From Rhodococcus sp. SGAir0479 (GTDB taxonomy: Bacteria; Actinomycetota; Actinomycetes; Mycobacteriales; Mycobacteriaceae): a DNA stretch of 64,000 nucleotides. The notes beneath the pieces are model-generated. The model was not told the origin of the DNA. It was given only the letters and a program-made list of their open reading frames with translations, and made no database searches. The first letter of the stretch is position 1. The number at the start of each line of letters is the position of its first letter. Below are positions 8,504-17,570 of this stretch, one piece after another. The position numbers and the translations under genes were made by a program. Location of the stretch: positions 1,240,001 to 1,304,000 of the forward strand of contig NZ_CP039432.1 in NCBI RefSeq assembly GCF_005484805.1, in the 5' to 3' direction.

Positions 8504-9205
8504 ATGCCGCTGCGCAGTCGCGTCACGTCCGCGCTGGTGCTCACCGCCGTGCTGGTCGGAGCCGGGGGAGCGGCGGCGGGCTGCTCGGGTCCGGTCGACG
8601 GTACGGCGCGCCCGGTCGCGGAGCAGTTGTCGGACACCCGGCCGCTCTCGGAGTTGCTGTTGGAGCCGTCCGCCTTCCCGCCGCAGTACCCCGCGGTGAT
8701 CCTGCCGCCGCAGGCCGTCGCGCAGGCAGCGCCCGACCTGACCGGTGTACCGCCGGGGGCCCGGGTCGAGCCCGCCGGCTGCAAGCCGCCGCCTCAGGAC
8801 TACGGGCCGGACGGTACGGCCATGGTGGTCGGCACCGACAACTCGAATCGATCGACCATCACCGTCGAGCTGCTCCGCGTCGACACCCCGCTCGCGGAAC
8901 TGGGTGCACAGATCGACCAGTGCGGCACGGTGACCACCACGCGCGACGGTGTCGCTGCCGTGGTCACGACCACTCTCACGCCGCCACCGCCGATCGACGC
9001 CGACGACACGCTGGCGCTGCGGCGCACGGTCGCCTCCGGTTCGGGCGAGCAGGAGGTCATGCAGGCGATGCTCACGCTCGTCGCGCAGATCGACGACGTG
9101 CGCGTGCAGGCGACGTACATGTCCTTCGGCGCCGACACCGCGGTCGACACCGAGACACTCGACGGCCTGTTCACCGCGGCGGTCCTGAAGGTGCACGGGA
9201 ACTGA
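8504..9205 (+). CDS. Secreted lipoprotein of unknown function
   Basis: The 233-residue product starts at 8504 behind GGAGGGAGG. It begins with a lipoprotein-like signal (RSRVTSALVLTAVLVGA) ending at AAAG-Cys27, so it is probably anchored to the outer face of the membrane. The mature part has two cysteines (AGCKPPP and DQCGTV) that likely pair. It resembles the sensor-like or DUF5642-type domains of many mycobacterial lipoproteins, but I cannot assign it to one with certainty. Neighbours (PAC2 protein upstream on the opposite strand, DUF4192 gene downstream) give no clue to its role. Confidence 0.65.
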   Translation: MPLRSRVTSALVLTAVLVGAGGAAAGCSGPVDGTARPVAEQLSDTRPLSELLLEPSAFPPQYPAVILPPQAVAQAAPDLTGVPPGARVEPAGCKPPPQDYGPDGTAMVVGTDNSNRSTITVELLRVDTPLAELGAQIDQCGTVTTTRDGVAAVVTTTLTPPPPIDADDTLALRRTVASGSGEQEVMQAMLTLVAQIDDVRVQATYMSFGADTAVDTETLDGLFTAAVLKVHGN

Positions 9206-9354
9206 CGCCTCGGTGCAGCACGGGGGTCCGACACGATCGCCGACTGCGGCGGCCGGCCGGCCGGTAGTCCACAGCCGCAGCCGCCATCCACAGCTTCGCT
9301 GAATGCCCTTGTCGCGTCGTCGGTGGTCGCAGCCCCACGCGAGACCGTCGGACC

Positions 9355-10515
9355 ATGACGACACCAGCCTCCTCACACGACTCGCACTTTCCGCCGGACG
9401 CGTCCTGGGACGGCGCCGCAGACCGGCAGTCCCGCGTCCGGATCTCCGACCCGGGTGCGCTGATCAGTTCGGTACCGGCGCTCCTCGGCTTCCACCCACA
9501 CCGCTCGCTCGTGGCGATCTGCCTGAGCGGCACACGCGTCGGAGCGGTGATGCGCCACGACCTGGTACTGGGCGGCGGCGCCGACGGCCGGGTGATGGAC
9601 CTCGTGCTCGAACAGTTCGCCGCCGTCGCCGCCCGGGAGGAAGCGGACCGCATGCTCGCGGTCATGGTGGACGACCGGATTCCGGTGCGCGCCCGCGACG
9701 CCGATCTGGAGCCCTACGCGGGCGTGGCCGCGCGGCTGCGGGACGCGCTCGGCCGCAGCGCAATCGCGCTGGCAGCGGTGCACGTCTGCCGCCGGATCGA
9801 AACCGGCGCTGCGTGGCAGGATCTGACCGGCACGAGCCGTGGAACCGTCCCGGACCCCACGGCGTCACAGGTCGCCGCAGCCCAGGTGATCGGCGGGCGC
9901 GCGATACGCGGGTCACGCGAGGAGCTCGAGGCCGTGATCGAACCCGCCCCGCTGCGCGAACAGGCCCGAGTCGCCGCGCTCGTCGACCGTGCGCGCGAGG
10001 ACGGCCTGCGGGAGCCGACCCGGTCGTGTGCGGTCGCCGACCCGCTGAGGGCGGACCGCGTGAGCCTCGAAGGAGTGCTGGCCGAGATCGCACGGTTCGA
10101 ATCCGACGACGAGCCGCCGTCACCACACGAATGCGCGCGACTGGCGCTGGCGCTCGAGATCCCGCGCGTGCGCGACTCCCTGCTCGCGCTGGCCGCCGGC
10201 AGCCACGCGGGAGCCGCCGAGCAGCTCTGGATACACCTGGCGCGCGTGCTGCCCGATCCCGAACGCGCCGAGCCGCTCTCACTTCTCGGCTACAGCGCCT
10301 ACGTGCGTGGGGACGGACCGATGGCGGGGGTGGCGCTGTACGCCGCGCTGGCCGCGGACCCGTGCCACCGGCTGGCGAATCTGCTGGACGACGCGCTGCA
10401 GGCCGGACTCCGGCCCGACCTCCTCCGCGACCTCGCGGTCATCGGCCACCAGGTGGCGGAGGAGATCGGAGTGCAGCTGCCACCGCTCGATCCGCTATCG
10501 ACGGGCGGCGTGTGA
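9355..10515 (+). CDS. DUF4192 domain-containing protein
   Basis: A 386-residue cytoplasmic protein matching DUF4192, an actinobacterial family: [29 protein letters not shown] at its start and a helical C-terminal half with TPR-like spacing ([45 protein letters not shown]). No catalytic motif, signal peptide or membrane segment is visible. The C-terminal part is a known feature of the family and suggests a protein-interaction role, which is inference. Its last 21 bases overlap the end of galE on the opposite strand. Confidence 0.82.
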   Translation: MTTPASSHDSHFPPDASWDGAADRQSRVRISDPGALISSVPALLGFHPHRSLVAICLSGTRVGAVMRHDLVLGGGADGRVMDLVLEQFAAVAAREEADRMLAVMVDDRIPVRARDADLEPYAGVAARLRDALGRSAIALAAVHVCRRIETGAAWQDLTGTSRGTVPDPTASQVAAAQVIGGRAIRGSREELEAVIEPAPLREQARVAALVDRAREDGLREPTRSCAVADPLRADRVSLEGVLAEIARFESDDEPPSPHECARLALALEIPRVRDSLLALAAGSHAGAAEQLWIHLARVLPDPERAEPLSLLGYSAYVRGDGPMAGVALYAALAADPCHRLANLLDDALQAGLRPDLLRDLAVIGHQVAEEIGVQLPPLDPLSTGGV

Positions 10516-11490
10516 CCGATCCCCGAGGTCCTGCAGGTACGCCCACGCGTCGGCGACGATCTCGTCGAGATCGGTGTGCGCCGGTCGCCAACCCAGCTCG
10601 CCGATCGCCCGGTCGCTCGACGCGATGAGGACGGCGGGGTCACCGGCCCGGCGGGGTGCGTCCTCGGCGGCGATCGGCAGCCCTGTCACGCGTTCGCACG
10701 CCGAAATGACCTCACGGACAGAGAAACCGGCGCCGCTGCCGAGGTTGTAGATCCGGTGGTGGCCCGGCGTGGACGACTCGAGCGCCAGCAGGTGGGCTTC
10801 GGCGAGGTCGAGCACGTGGATGTAGTCGCGTACCGCGGTGCCGTCCTTGGTGGGCCAGTCGGTACCGAACACCGAGATCTTCTCGCGCTGGCCGAGCGCG
10901 ACCTGCAGCACGAGCGGGATGAGATGCGTTTCCACCACCCGGTTCTCGCCGGCACCCCGGTACGCGCCCGCGACGTTGAAGTACCGCAGACTCGTGGCGG
11001 CCAGCGCGTGCGCGTGCGCATACGACGTGATCGCGTGGTCGATCGCGAGTTTGGTGGCGCCGTACGGGTTGGTCGGACGCGTCGGATCGTCCTCGGTGAT
11101 GGGTGTGCGCTCCGGCTCGCCGTACGTGGCGGCCGTGGACGAGAACACCAGACGTGGTGTGCCGGACAGGCGCATCGCCTCGAGCAGTGCGAGCGTCGTG
11201 ACGACGTTGCCCTGCCAGTACTGCTCGGGGCGCTCCACGGATTCGCCGACGAGCGACTGCGCCGCGAAGTGCAGGACACCGTCGAAACGAGGTGCGCCGC
11301 CGCCGGATCCGAGAACGGATCCGGCGACGGCGGCGATGTCGCCCTCGATGAACTCGGCACCGGCGGGAACCGCGTCGGCGTTTCCGGTCGACAGGTCGTC
11401 GACGACGACGACGTCGTGTCCACGCTCGAGCAGCACCGTGCTGCACACGCTGCCGACGTAGCCGGCGCCGCCGGTCACCAGAAGTTTCAC
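10495..11490 (-). CDS. galE: UDP-glucose 4-epimerase
   Basis: A 331-residue short-chain dehydrogenase/reductase of the extended type. The N-terminal NAD-binding motif is TGGAGYVGS, the catalytic pair is in YGATKLAID (Tyr and Lys), and [10 protein letters not shown] supplies the Ser/Thr of the triad. The enzyme interconverts UDP-glucose and UDP-galactose, supplying galactose for the arabinogalactan of the mycolate cell wall. Length is normal for GalE. It lies just downstream of ideR on the same strand, about 40 bp apart, so the two may be co-transcribed. Confidence 0.92.
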   Translation of the reverse strand: MKLLVTGGAGYVGSVCSTVLLERGHDVVVVDDLSTGNADAVPAGAEFIEGDIAAVAGSVLGSGGGAPRFDGVLHFAAQSLVGESVERPEQYWQGNVVTTLALLEAMRLSGTPRLVFSSTAATYGEPERTPITEDDPTRPTNPYGATKLAIDHAITSYAHAHALAATSLRYFNVAGAYRGAGENRVVETHLIPLVLQVALGQREKISVFGTDWPTKDGTAVRDYIHVLDLAEAHLLALESSTPGHHRIYNLGSGAGFSVREVISACERVTGLPIAAEDAPRRAGDPAVLIASSDRAIGELGWRPAHTDLDEIVADAWAYLQDLGDRSHAARR

Positions 11491-11530
11491 CGCTTGTCTC
11501 CTCGCTCGCCGAGCCGGCGGAGCGAGGACA

Positions 11531-12217
11531 TCAGACCTGCTTCACCTGGACGGCGTGGGCCATTTCCTCGGGAAGTTCGAATTCGTCGTGGCCGGACGCG
11601 GTGATGGTCACCGAGCCGGGCCTGGTCTCGACTGTAACCCGAGCGTCGGGCACCACGCCTGCTTCACGCAACTGCGCGATCAGCTCGGGATCCGACTGCA
11701 CGTGCTCGGCCAGCCGACGCACCACCACCGCGGTGGGCTTGCCGGCCGGGACGTCGGTGAGCCGCACGAGCGTCTCCGCGTTGCCGATCGGGCGCTCGAG
11801 GCCCAGCTCGGCGAGGCCCGGGATGGGGTTGCCGTACGGCGACGTCGTCGGGTTCTGCAACACCTCCACGAGGCGTCGTTCGACGTCCTCACTCATCACG
11901 TGCTCCCAGCGGCACGCCTCCGCGTGCACCTGATCCCAGTCCAGCCCGATGACGTCGACGAGCAACCGCTCGGCGAGCCGGTGCTTGCGCATCACCGCGA
12001 CCGCGAGGCTGCGGCCCTTCTCGGTGAGCTCCAGGTGCCGGTCGCCCGCCACCTGCAACAGCCCGTCACGCTCCATGCGCGCCACCGTCTGGCTGACCGT
12101 CGGCCCGCTCTGCTCGAGCCTCTCGGCGATCCGTGCGCGGAGCGGGACGACGCCCTCTTCTTCCAAGTCGTAGATCGTCCGGAGATACATCTCCGTGGTG
12201 TCGACCAGATCCTTCAC
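11531..12217 (-). CDS. ideR: Iron-dependent transcriptional regulator IdeR (DtxR family)
   Basis: Start placed at GTG 12217: AAGGGG sits seven bases upstream, whereas the GTG at 12223 is only one base from it. With this start the metal ligands match M. tuberculosis IdeR numbering (Met10, and Cys102, Glu105 and His106 in EACRWEH). The 228-residue protein has the N-terminal winged helix ([24 protein letters not shown]), the dimer/metal domain, and a C-terminal SH3-like domain ([23 protein letters not shown]). With ferrous iron bound it represses siderophore uptake genes and activates iron storage. A matching operator is seen in this same window near 53.76 kb. Confidence 0.95.
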   Translation of the reverse strand: MKDLVDTTEMYLRTIYDLEEEGVVPLRARIAERLEQSGPTVSQTVARMERDGLLQVAGDRHLELTEKGRSLAVAVMRKHRLAERLLVDVIGLDWDQVHAEACRWEHVMSEDVERRLVEVLQNPTTSPYGNPIPGLAELGLERPIGNAETLVRLTDVPAGKPTAVVVRRLAEHVQSDPELIAQLREAGVVPDARVTVETRPGSVTITASGHDEFELPEEMAHAVQVKQV

Positions 12218-12371
12218 TCTCACACCCCTTCGTCTGCCGAGATTCTACCGGTCGAAGTTCGTTCCCGGTTCCCCTCCGCGACCTGGCGCGTTGCCGCCCG
12301 GAATCGGCGCGCCGGCGGCCGAGTCGCGGCGCCGGTCGCGCAGGTGGCTCGGCGCGAAGTAACTTGAGTCC

Positions 12372-13646
12372 ATGACCGCGCCGACAGGTCCCGCCCCGGG
12401 CACCCGAGCTTCCGGAACCGACCGTGTCGTGGTGTGGAGCCCGGACTACCTCAGTTACCGGTGGAGCCCGCAGCATCCGATGAATCCCACCCGGCTCGAA
12501 CTCACGATGGACCTGGCCCGAGGCCTCGGACTCGTCGAGGGGGCGGAGGTCGTCCGGCCGGACGCTGCGTCGGACGCCGAACTGCTCCGCATCCACACCC
12601 CGGCCTACCTCGATGCCGTCAAACGGGCCGGCGCCACACCGAACGACGACCTCCCGGCGGAGATCGAGACCCGGCACGGCCTCGGCACCGAGGACAACCC
12701 TGTGTTCCCGCGCATGCACGAGGCGAGTGCCATCCTCGCCGGCGGAACGCTCGCGGCGGCACGGGAGATCGCGTCGGGCCGAGCGCGCCGCGCAGTGAGC
12801 ATCGGTGGTGGCATGCATCACGCGATGGCGGACTGGGCGTCGGGCTTCTGTGTCTACAACGACGCCGCGATCGCGATCTCGTGGTTGCTGGACAACGGTT
12901 TCGACCGCATCGCCTACATCGACATCGACGCCCATCACGGCGACGGGGTGCAGCACGCCTTCCTCGGCGACCCCCGGGTGCTGACGGTCTCGGTGCACCA
13001 GCATCCGGCGACGCTCTGGCCCAACACCGGGTGGTCGAGCGAGGTCGGGGTGGGCGCGGCCGAGGGCACCGCCGTCAATCTGCCGGTGTTGCCGGGCACG
13101 TCGGATGCGTTGTGGCTACGCGGCTTCCACGCCGTCGTGCCGGCCGCCGTCGCCGCGTTCCGTCCGCAGATCGTGGTCAGCCAGTGCGGAGCCGACAATC
13201 ACCGAGAGGATCCGCTGGCGGATCTCGCTCTTACCGTCGACGGCCAACGTGCGGCGTACCTGGCGATGCGTGACCTCGCGGACCGGTACGCGGAGGGCCG
13301 CTGGCTCGCGGTCGGCGGCGGCGGGTACGGACTGGTGCGGGTGGTCCCGCGGTCCTGGACGCACCTCATCGCGGCAGCTCTCGACCGGGAGATCGATCCG
13401 GCCACCGCCACCCCGGACTCGTGGCGTGAGAAGGCGCACACGCTCGCTCCCGCCGTCGATCTGCCGACGACGATGGGGGAGGGCGGCGACACGTCGTTCC
13501 TGCGCTGGGACGGTCCCGGAGGCACCCCCGAGACCGGGGTCGCCTCACTCGACCGGGCTCTCACCCGGATCGACACGGCGATCATCGCCACCCGCCGCGC
13601 CACCTTCCCGCTGCTCGGACTCGATCCGGAGGACCCCCGTGACTGA
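12372..13646 (+). CDS. acuC: Acetoin utilization protein AcuC, class I HDAC-like protein deacetylase
   Basis: A 424-residue arginase/deacetylase-fold enzyme. All active-site groups are visible: the His pair H149-H150, zinc ligands D186 and H188 in DIDAHHGD and D275 in CGADNH, and the transition-state Tyr319 in GGGGYG. Such enzymes remove acetyl groups from lysines; in Bacillus AcuC reactivates acetyl-CoA synthetase. Here the stop codon overlaps by eight bases the start of a gene encoding a GNAT acetyltransferase fused to an acyl-CoA-ligase-like region, so writer and eraser of lysine acetylation would be made from one mRNA. Assignment of acetyl-CoA synthetase as target is inference. Confidence 0.9.
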   Translation: MTAPTGPAPGTRASGTDRVVVWSPDYLSYRWSPQHPMNPTRLELTMDLARGLGLVEGAEVVRPDAASDAELLRIHTPAYLDAVKRAGATPNDDLPAEIETRHGLGTEDNPVFPRMHEASAILAGGTLAAAREIASGRARRAVSIGGGMHHAMADWASGFCVYNDAAIAISWLLDNGFDRIAYIDIDAHHGDGVQHAFLGDPRVLTVSVHQHPATLWPNTGWSSEVGVGAAEGTAVNLPVLPGTSDALWLRGFHAVVPAAVAAFRPQIVVSQCGADNHREDPLADLALTVDGQRAAYLAMRDLADRYAEGRWLAVGGGGYGLVRVVPRSWTHLIAAALDREIDPATATPDSWREKAHTLAPAVDLPTTMGEGGDTSFLRWDGPGGTPETGVASLDRALTRIDTAIIATRRATFPLLGLDPEDPRD

Positions 13647-16353
13647 CGGAACGGCCAACGACACCAAGGACTCCAAGGAAGCCGCCGCGCTCGAGCGGGC
13701 GCGGAACTTCCCGCGCCACTGGCTCGCCGACGTGCTCGCCTCCGACGGCGGTGTCGTACACCTGCGGCCGATCGTGCCCGACGACGCCGAGAAGCTCGTC
13801 GCCTTCCACGGCAAGCTCTCCGAGCGCACCCGGTATCTGCGCTACTTCGGGCCGTACCCGACGATGTCGAAGCGCGACGTCGTCAACTTCACCACCGTCG
13901 ACCACCGCAACCGGGTGGCGTTCGTGGCGGTCCTCGGCGACGAGATCATCGCGGTCGGGCGCTACGAGCGGCTGCTCGACGTGGGCGACGGCCGTTCGGC
14001 CGAGGTCGCTTTCGTGGTGGCGGACGCCCATCAGGGCCGCGGGCTGGGACCGATCCTGCTCGAACACCTCGCGGGCGCGGCGGCGGAGAACGGCCTCAAC
14101 ATGTTCGTCGCCGAGGTGCTGGCCGAGAACCGGAACATGGTCTCGGTGTTCCGGGAGGCCGGATACCAGGTCAGTCGCAGCTTCGACGGGGGCGTGCTGC
14201 GCCTCGAATTCGCGATCGACCCCACCGAAGCGCTTCTGTCCGTGCGCAATTCGCGGGAGCGGGCGGCGGAGGCGCGCAGTGTGCGCAACGTGCTGAGCCC
14301 GCGGTCGGTCGCGGTGATCGGTGCCTCCACCGACAGCTCCAAGGTGGGCAACGCGGTACTGGTGAACCTGCTGCGCGGCAACTTCTCCGGGCCCGTCTAC
14401 CCGGTCAACGCCGAACACCGCGCGGTGCGGGGCGTGCGCGCCTACGAGACGGTCCGCGACATCCCCGACGAGGTCGACCTCGCGGTGGTGGCGGTGCCGG
14501 CCGAGTCCATCGACGCCGTCCTCGACGACTGCCTCGCCAAGGGGGTCAAGGCCCTCGTCGTCGTGTCCGCGGGATTCAGCGAATCCGGTCCCCACGGGCG
14601 CGATTCCGAGCGTCGGCTGGTGCACGCCGCCCGCGCGCACGGGATGCGTCTCATCGGGCCGAACGCGCTCGGGGTCGCGAACAACGACGTCGCGGTGTCG
14701 CTCAACGCGACGCTGGCGCCGGTGCTGCCGACGCCCGGCAAGGTCGGCTTCTTCTGCCAGTCGGGCGCACTCGGGATCGCGATCCTCGACCAGGCCGCGA
14801 AACGGCACCTCGGATTGTCGACGTTCGTCTCCGCCGGCAACCGCGCCGACGTGTCCGGCAACGATCTGCTCCAGTACTGGGACACCGACCCCGAGACCGA
14901 GGTCGTGTTGCTGTACCTGGAGAGCTTCGGCAACCCCCGCAAGTTCTCCCGGATCGCGCGGCGCGTGGCCCGCAACAAGCCGATCGTCGCCGTCAAGAGC
15001 GGGCGGCACGCGGTCCCGCCGGCGCTCGCGGCCACCGGTGTCGGCGTCGAGATGGACGACTCCATCGTGCGGGCACTGTTCGAGCAGGCCGGGGTGGTCC
15101 AGGTCGGCTCGATCTCGCAGCTGTTCGACTGCGCGATGCTGTTCGGCTACCAGCCGTTGCCGGCCGGCCCGCGGGTCGCGGTGGTGGGCAACTCCACCGC
15201 GCTCGGCGTCCTGGCCGCCGACGCCGCGCGCCGCGAGGGGCTGCAGGTCGGCGAGCCCGTGGACCTCGGCGCCCAGGCGACGCCGGAGGTGTTCGCCGAC
15301 GCCGTCAAGGCGGCGCTGGCGTCCTTCGACGTGGACGCGGTGATCGTGGTGTTCGCGCCGCCGGTCGCGGTGGCCGTCGAACCGTACGCCCAGGCGCTGC
15401 GGGAAGCGGTGGTGGACGCCGACAAGCCGATCCTCACCACGTTCCTGGCCGCCGAGGGCATCCCGGACGTGTTGGCGGTGCGCGGTCCCGACGGGAACCC
15501 GACACGCGGGTCGGTGCCGTCGTTCCCGGGCCCCGAACGCGCCGCACTGGCCCTCGCGCGCGCCTGGCGCTACGCCGCCTGGCGCGGCCGGCCCGTCTCG
15601 AAGGTCGTCCGTCCCAACGGCATCGACCCCGACCGGGCCCGGCAGCTGGTCGAGGGCTGGCTGGGCGAGTCGAACGGTCGTTGGCTCTCGGACTTCGAGG
15701 CCGCGCAGCTGCTCGAGTGCTACGGCGTGCAGGTCGTCGAGTTCCGGGCGGCCACCACCGAGGACGAGGCGGTCGAGGCCGCGAACGAGTTGGGCTACCC
15801 GGTGGCGGTCAAGGCCACCGGCGAGCTGTGGCGGCACCGCCCCGACCTCGGGGGCGTGCGGCTCGACCTGGTGGGGCCGGAGTCGGTGCGACTGGCGTAC
15901 CGGGATCTGGCGGCCGCGTCCGGCGAACCGCTGCTGCACGTGCAGAAGATGGCGACCAAGGGCATCGGGTGTGTCGTCGGCGTCCAGGACGACCCCTCGT
16001 TCGGCTCGCTGATCTCGTTCGGACTCGCCGGCGTCATCTCGGATCTGCTGGGCGACCGCGCGTTCCGGGTGCTCCCGCTCACCGAGGACGAGGCGGCCGA
16101 ACTGATCGACGCGCCCAAGGCGGCGCCACTGCTGTCGGGCTACCGCAGCGCGGTGCCGGTGAACAAGAAGGCGCTCGTCGATCTGGTGCAGCGCGTGTCG
16201 GCGCTGGCGGACGACCTACCGGAGGTGCGCTCGCTGGCCTGCGAACCAGTCCTGGCGTCGGCCGAGGGGGCGCAGATCACCGACGCCCGTGTCCGGATCG
16301 GGCCGGAGCCGAGCGTGGCCGACCAGGGTCCGCGACGCCTGCGCGAGTGGTGA
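13639..16353 (+). CDS. GNAT acetyltransferase fused to ADP-forming acyl-CoA ligase-like region (Pat type)
   Basis: Start is GTG 13639 behind GGAGGACCCCC, overlapping the acuC stop. The 904-residue protein begins with a GNAT domain (about residues 38-200; acetyl-CoA loop HQGRGLG). The rest follows acetate-CoA ligase (ADP-forming) order: CoA-binding VAVIGASTDSSKVGN, ligase FFCQSGALG, then an ATP-grasp part ending near residue 900. In active ligases a phospho-histidine lies in SSHTG; the aligned segment here is LAATG, with Ala465 at that place. Ligase activity is therefore unlikely, and the region probably senses a metabolite, as in protein acetyltransferase Pat of Salmonella, which has the two parts in the other order. 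The acuC partner fits this. Confidence 0.88.
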   Translation: MTDGTANDTKDSKEAAALERARNFPRHWLADVLASDGGVVHLRPIVPDDAEKLVAFHGKLSERTRYLRYFGPYPTMSKRDVVNFTTVDHRNRVAFVAVLGDEIIAVGRYERLLDVGDGRSAEVAFVVADAHQGRGLGPILLEHLAGAAAENGLNMFVAEVLAENRNMVSVFREAGYQVSRSFDGGVLRLEFAIDPTEALLSVRNSRERAAEARSVRNVLSPRSVAVIGASTDSSKVGNAVLVNLLRGNFSGPVYPVNAEHRAVRGVRAYETVRDIPDEVDLAVVAVPAESIDAVLDDCLAKGVKALVVVSAGFSESGPHGRDSERRLVHAARAHGMRLIGPNALGVANNDVAVSLNATLAPVLPTPGKVGFFCQSGALGIAILDQAAKRHLGLSTFVSAGNRADVSGNDLLQYWDTDPETEVVLLYLESFGNPRKFSRIARRVARNKPIVAVKSGRHAVPPALAATGVGVEMDDSIVRALFEQAGVVQVGSISQLFDCAMLFGYQPLPAGPRVAVVGNSTALGVLAADAARREGLQVGEPVDLGAQATPEVFADAVKAALASFDVDAVIVVFAPPVAVAVEPYAQALREAVVDADKPILTTFLAAEGIPDVLAVRGPDGNPTRGSVPSFPGPERAALALARAWRYAAWRGRPVSKVVRPNGIDPDRARQLVEGWLGESNGRWLSDFEAAQLLECYGVQVVEFRAATTEDEAVEAANELGYPVAVKATGELWRHRPDLGGVRLDLVGPESVRLAYRDLAAASGEPLLHVQKMATKGIGCVVGVQDDPSFGSLISFGLAGVISDLLGDRAFRVLPLTEDEAAELIDAPKAAPLLSGYRSAVPVNKKALVDLVQRVSALADDLPEVRSLACEPVLASAEGAQITDARVRIGPEPSVADQGPRRLREW

Positions 16354-16372
16354 CGACCCGTACAGACGAGAA

Positions 16373-16420
16373 CCCGGCCGGGTTCGGATACCGAGGGGGA
16401 GGGATCCGAACCCGGCCGGG
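16373..16420. terminator. Bidirectional hairpin terminator between pat-like gene and sigB
   Basis: A perfect 17-bp inverted repeat: CCCGGCCGGGTTCGGAT (16373-16389) pairs with 16404-16420 across a 14-nt loop. It lies between two convergent genes, 20 bases after one stop and 19 before the other, so it can end both transcripts. No T-tract is present, which is common in actinobacteria. Confidence 0.75.
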
Positions 16421-16438
16421 AGCCGGGGTGGTCGACGA

Positions 16439-17407
16439 TCAGCTGGCGTAGGCGCGGAGACGGTCGGCGCGCTCACCCTGCCGGAGCTTGCCCATCACCT
16501 CGCGCTCGATCTGCCGGACGCGCTCGCGCGAGAGACCGAACAGCTTGCCGATCTGGTCGAGCGTGCGCGGCTGGCCGTCGTCGAGGCCGTAGCGCAGGCG
16601 GATCACCTGCTGCTCCCGCTCGTCCAGAGTGGCCAGGACGCTGCGCACGTCGCTGTGCAGCAGACCGGCGATGACGGCGCTCTCCGCGGACGTGGCCTCG
16701 GAGTCCTCGATGAAGTCGCCGAGCGGGGCCTCCTCGTCGTTGCCGACGGGCATGTCCAGGCTCACCGGGTCACGGCTGTGGTCGAGCAGATCCGCGATCT
16801 TGTGTTCGGGGATGCCCGACTCCTGCGACAGCTCCTCGTCGGTGGCCTCGCGGCCGAGCTGCTGATGCAGTTCACGCTTGATCCGGGCGAGCTTGTTGAC
16901 CTGCTCCACCAGGTGGACGGGGAGCCGGATCGTGCGGCTCTGATCGGCCATGCCGCGGGTGATCGCCTGACGGATCCACCACGTCGCGTACGTCGAGAAC
17001 TTGAAGCCCTTGGCGTAGTCGAACTTCTCCATGGCGCGGATCAGGCCGAGGTTGCCCTCCTGGATGAGGTCGAGCAGCGGCATGCCGCGGCCGGTGTAAC
17101 GCTTCGCGAGCGAGACGACCAGACGCAGGTTCGCCTCGAGCAGGTGGCGCCGGGCCGCCTCGCCGTCGCGCACGATGGCCGCCAGGTCGCTCTTCTTCGC
17201 CGCCGAGAGCCGCTTCTTGGTTTCGAGCAGGTGCGCCGCGTACAACCCAGCTTCGATCCGCCGCGCCAGATCCACTTCGTCCGCAGCGGTCAACAGTGCG
17301 GTGCGGCCGATCCCGTTCAGGTAGACGCGAACGAGATCCGCGGCCGGGCTCTGGCCGTCCAGATCGGAGTCGATGATGCGGGGTCGAGTGGTGCTGGGGC
17401 TTGTCAT
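16439..17407 (-). CDS. sigB: RNA polymerase sigma factor SigB (group 2)
   Basis: A 322-residue principal-like sigma factor, close to the M. tuberculosis SigB length (323). Region 1.2 ([16 protein letters not shown]), region 2 ([17 protein letters not shown] through [12 protein letters not shown]), region 3 and region 4 ([19 protein letters not shown]) are complete; it lacks the long Lys-rich N-terminus of SigA. SigB directs RNA polymerase to stress and stationary-phase promoters. A SigE/SigH-like promoter precedes it. Its position two operons from ideR matches the sigB-ideR neighbourhood of M. tuberculosis (Rv2710-Rv2711), though here genes have been inserted between them. Confidence 0.94.
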   Translation of the reverse strand: MTSPSTTRPRIIDSDLDGQSPAADLVRVYLNGIGRTALLTAADEVDLARRIEAGLYAAHLLETKKRLSAAKKSDLAAIVRDGEAARRHLLEANLRLVVSLAKRYTGRGMPLLDLIQEGNLGLIRAMEKFDYAKGFKFSTYATWWIRQAITRGMADQSRTIRLPVHLVEQVNKLARIKRELHQQLGREATDEELSQESGIPEHKIADLLDHSRDPVSLDMPVGNDEEAPLGDFIEDSEATSAESAVIAGLLHSDVRSVLATLDEREQQVIRLRYGLDDGQPRTLDQIGKLFGLSRERVRQIEREVMGKLRQGERADRLRAYAS

Positions 17408-17442
17408 GACGGTCCTCCTCGTCGGGGTGTCTCATATGCCTC

Positions 17443-17469
17443 AACGCTCCGACGGTCCGGGAAAGTTCC
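17443..17469 (-). promoter_or_regulatory. SigE/SigH-type promoter of sigB
   Basis: Read on the minus strand, GGAAC (17469-17465) is followed after 18 nt by CGTT (17446-17443). This matches the GGAAC/CGTT pattern of stress-responsive ECF sigma factors SigE and SigH, which are known to drive sigB in mycobacteria. It lies 36 nt upstream of the sigB start codon. The motif is seen; use of it here is inferred. Confidence 0.6.
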
Positions 17470-17570
17470 CGACAAGTTTCGACCCGGTGGTCGGTGACCT
17501 GCGGGTTTCCGCCGCTACCCCTGAGAAGTTCCTGAGAAGGCGGCGGGCGGGAACCGGCAGGCGGCCGGGG

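Noticed and set aside
14436-15939. Long reverse-strand open frame inside the Pat-like gene
   Set aside because: Arg/His/Asp-rich translation typical of the antisense of a GC-rich gene; no motif, start site or neighbour support.
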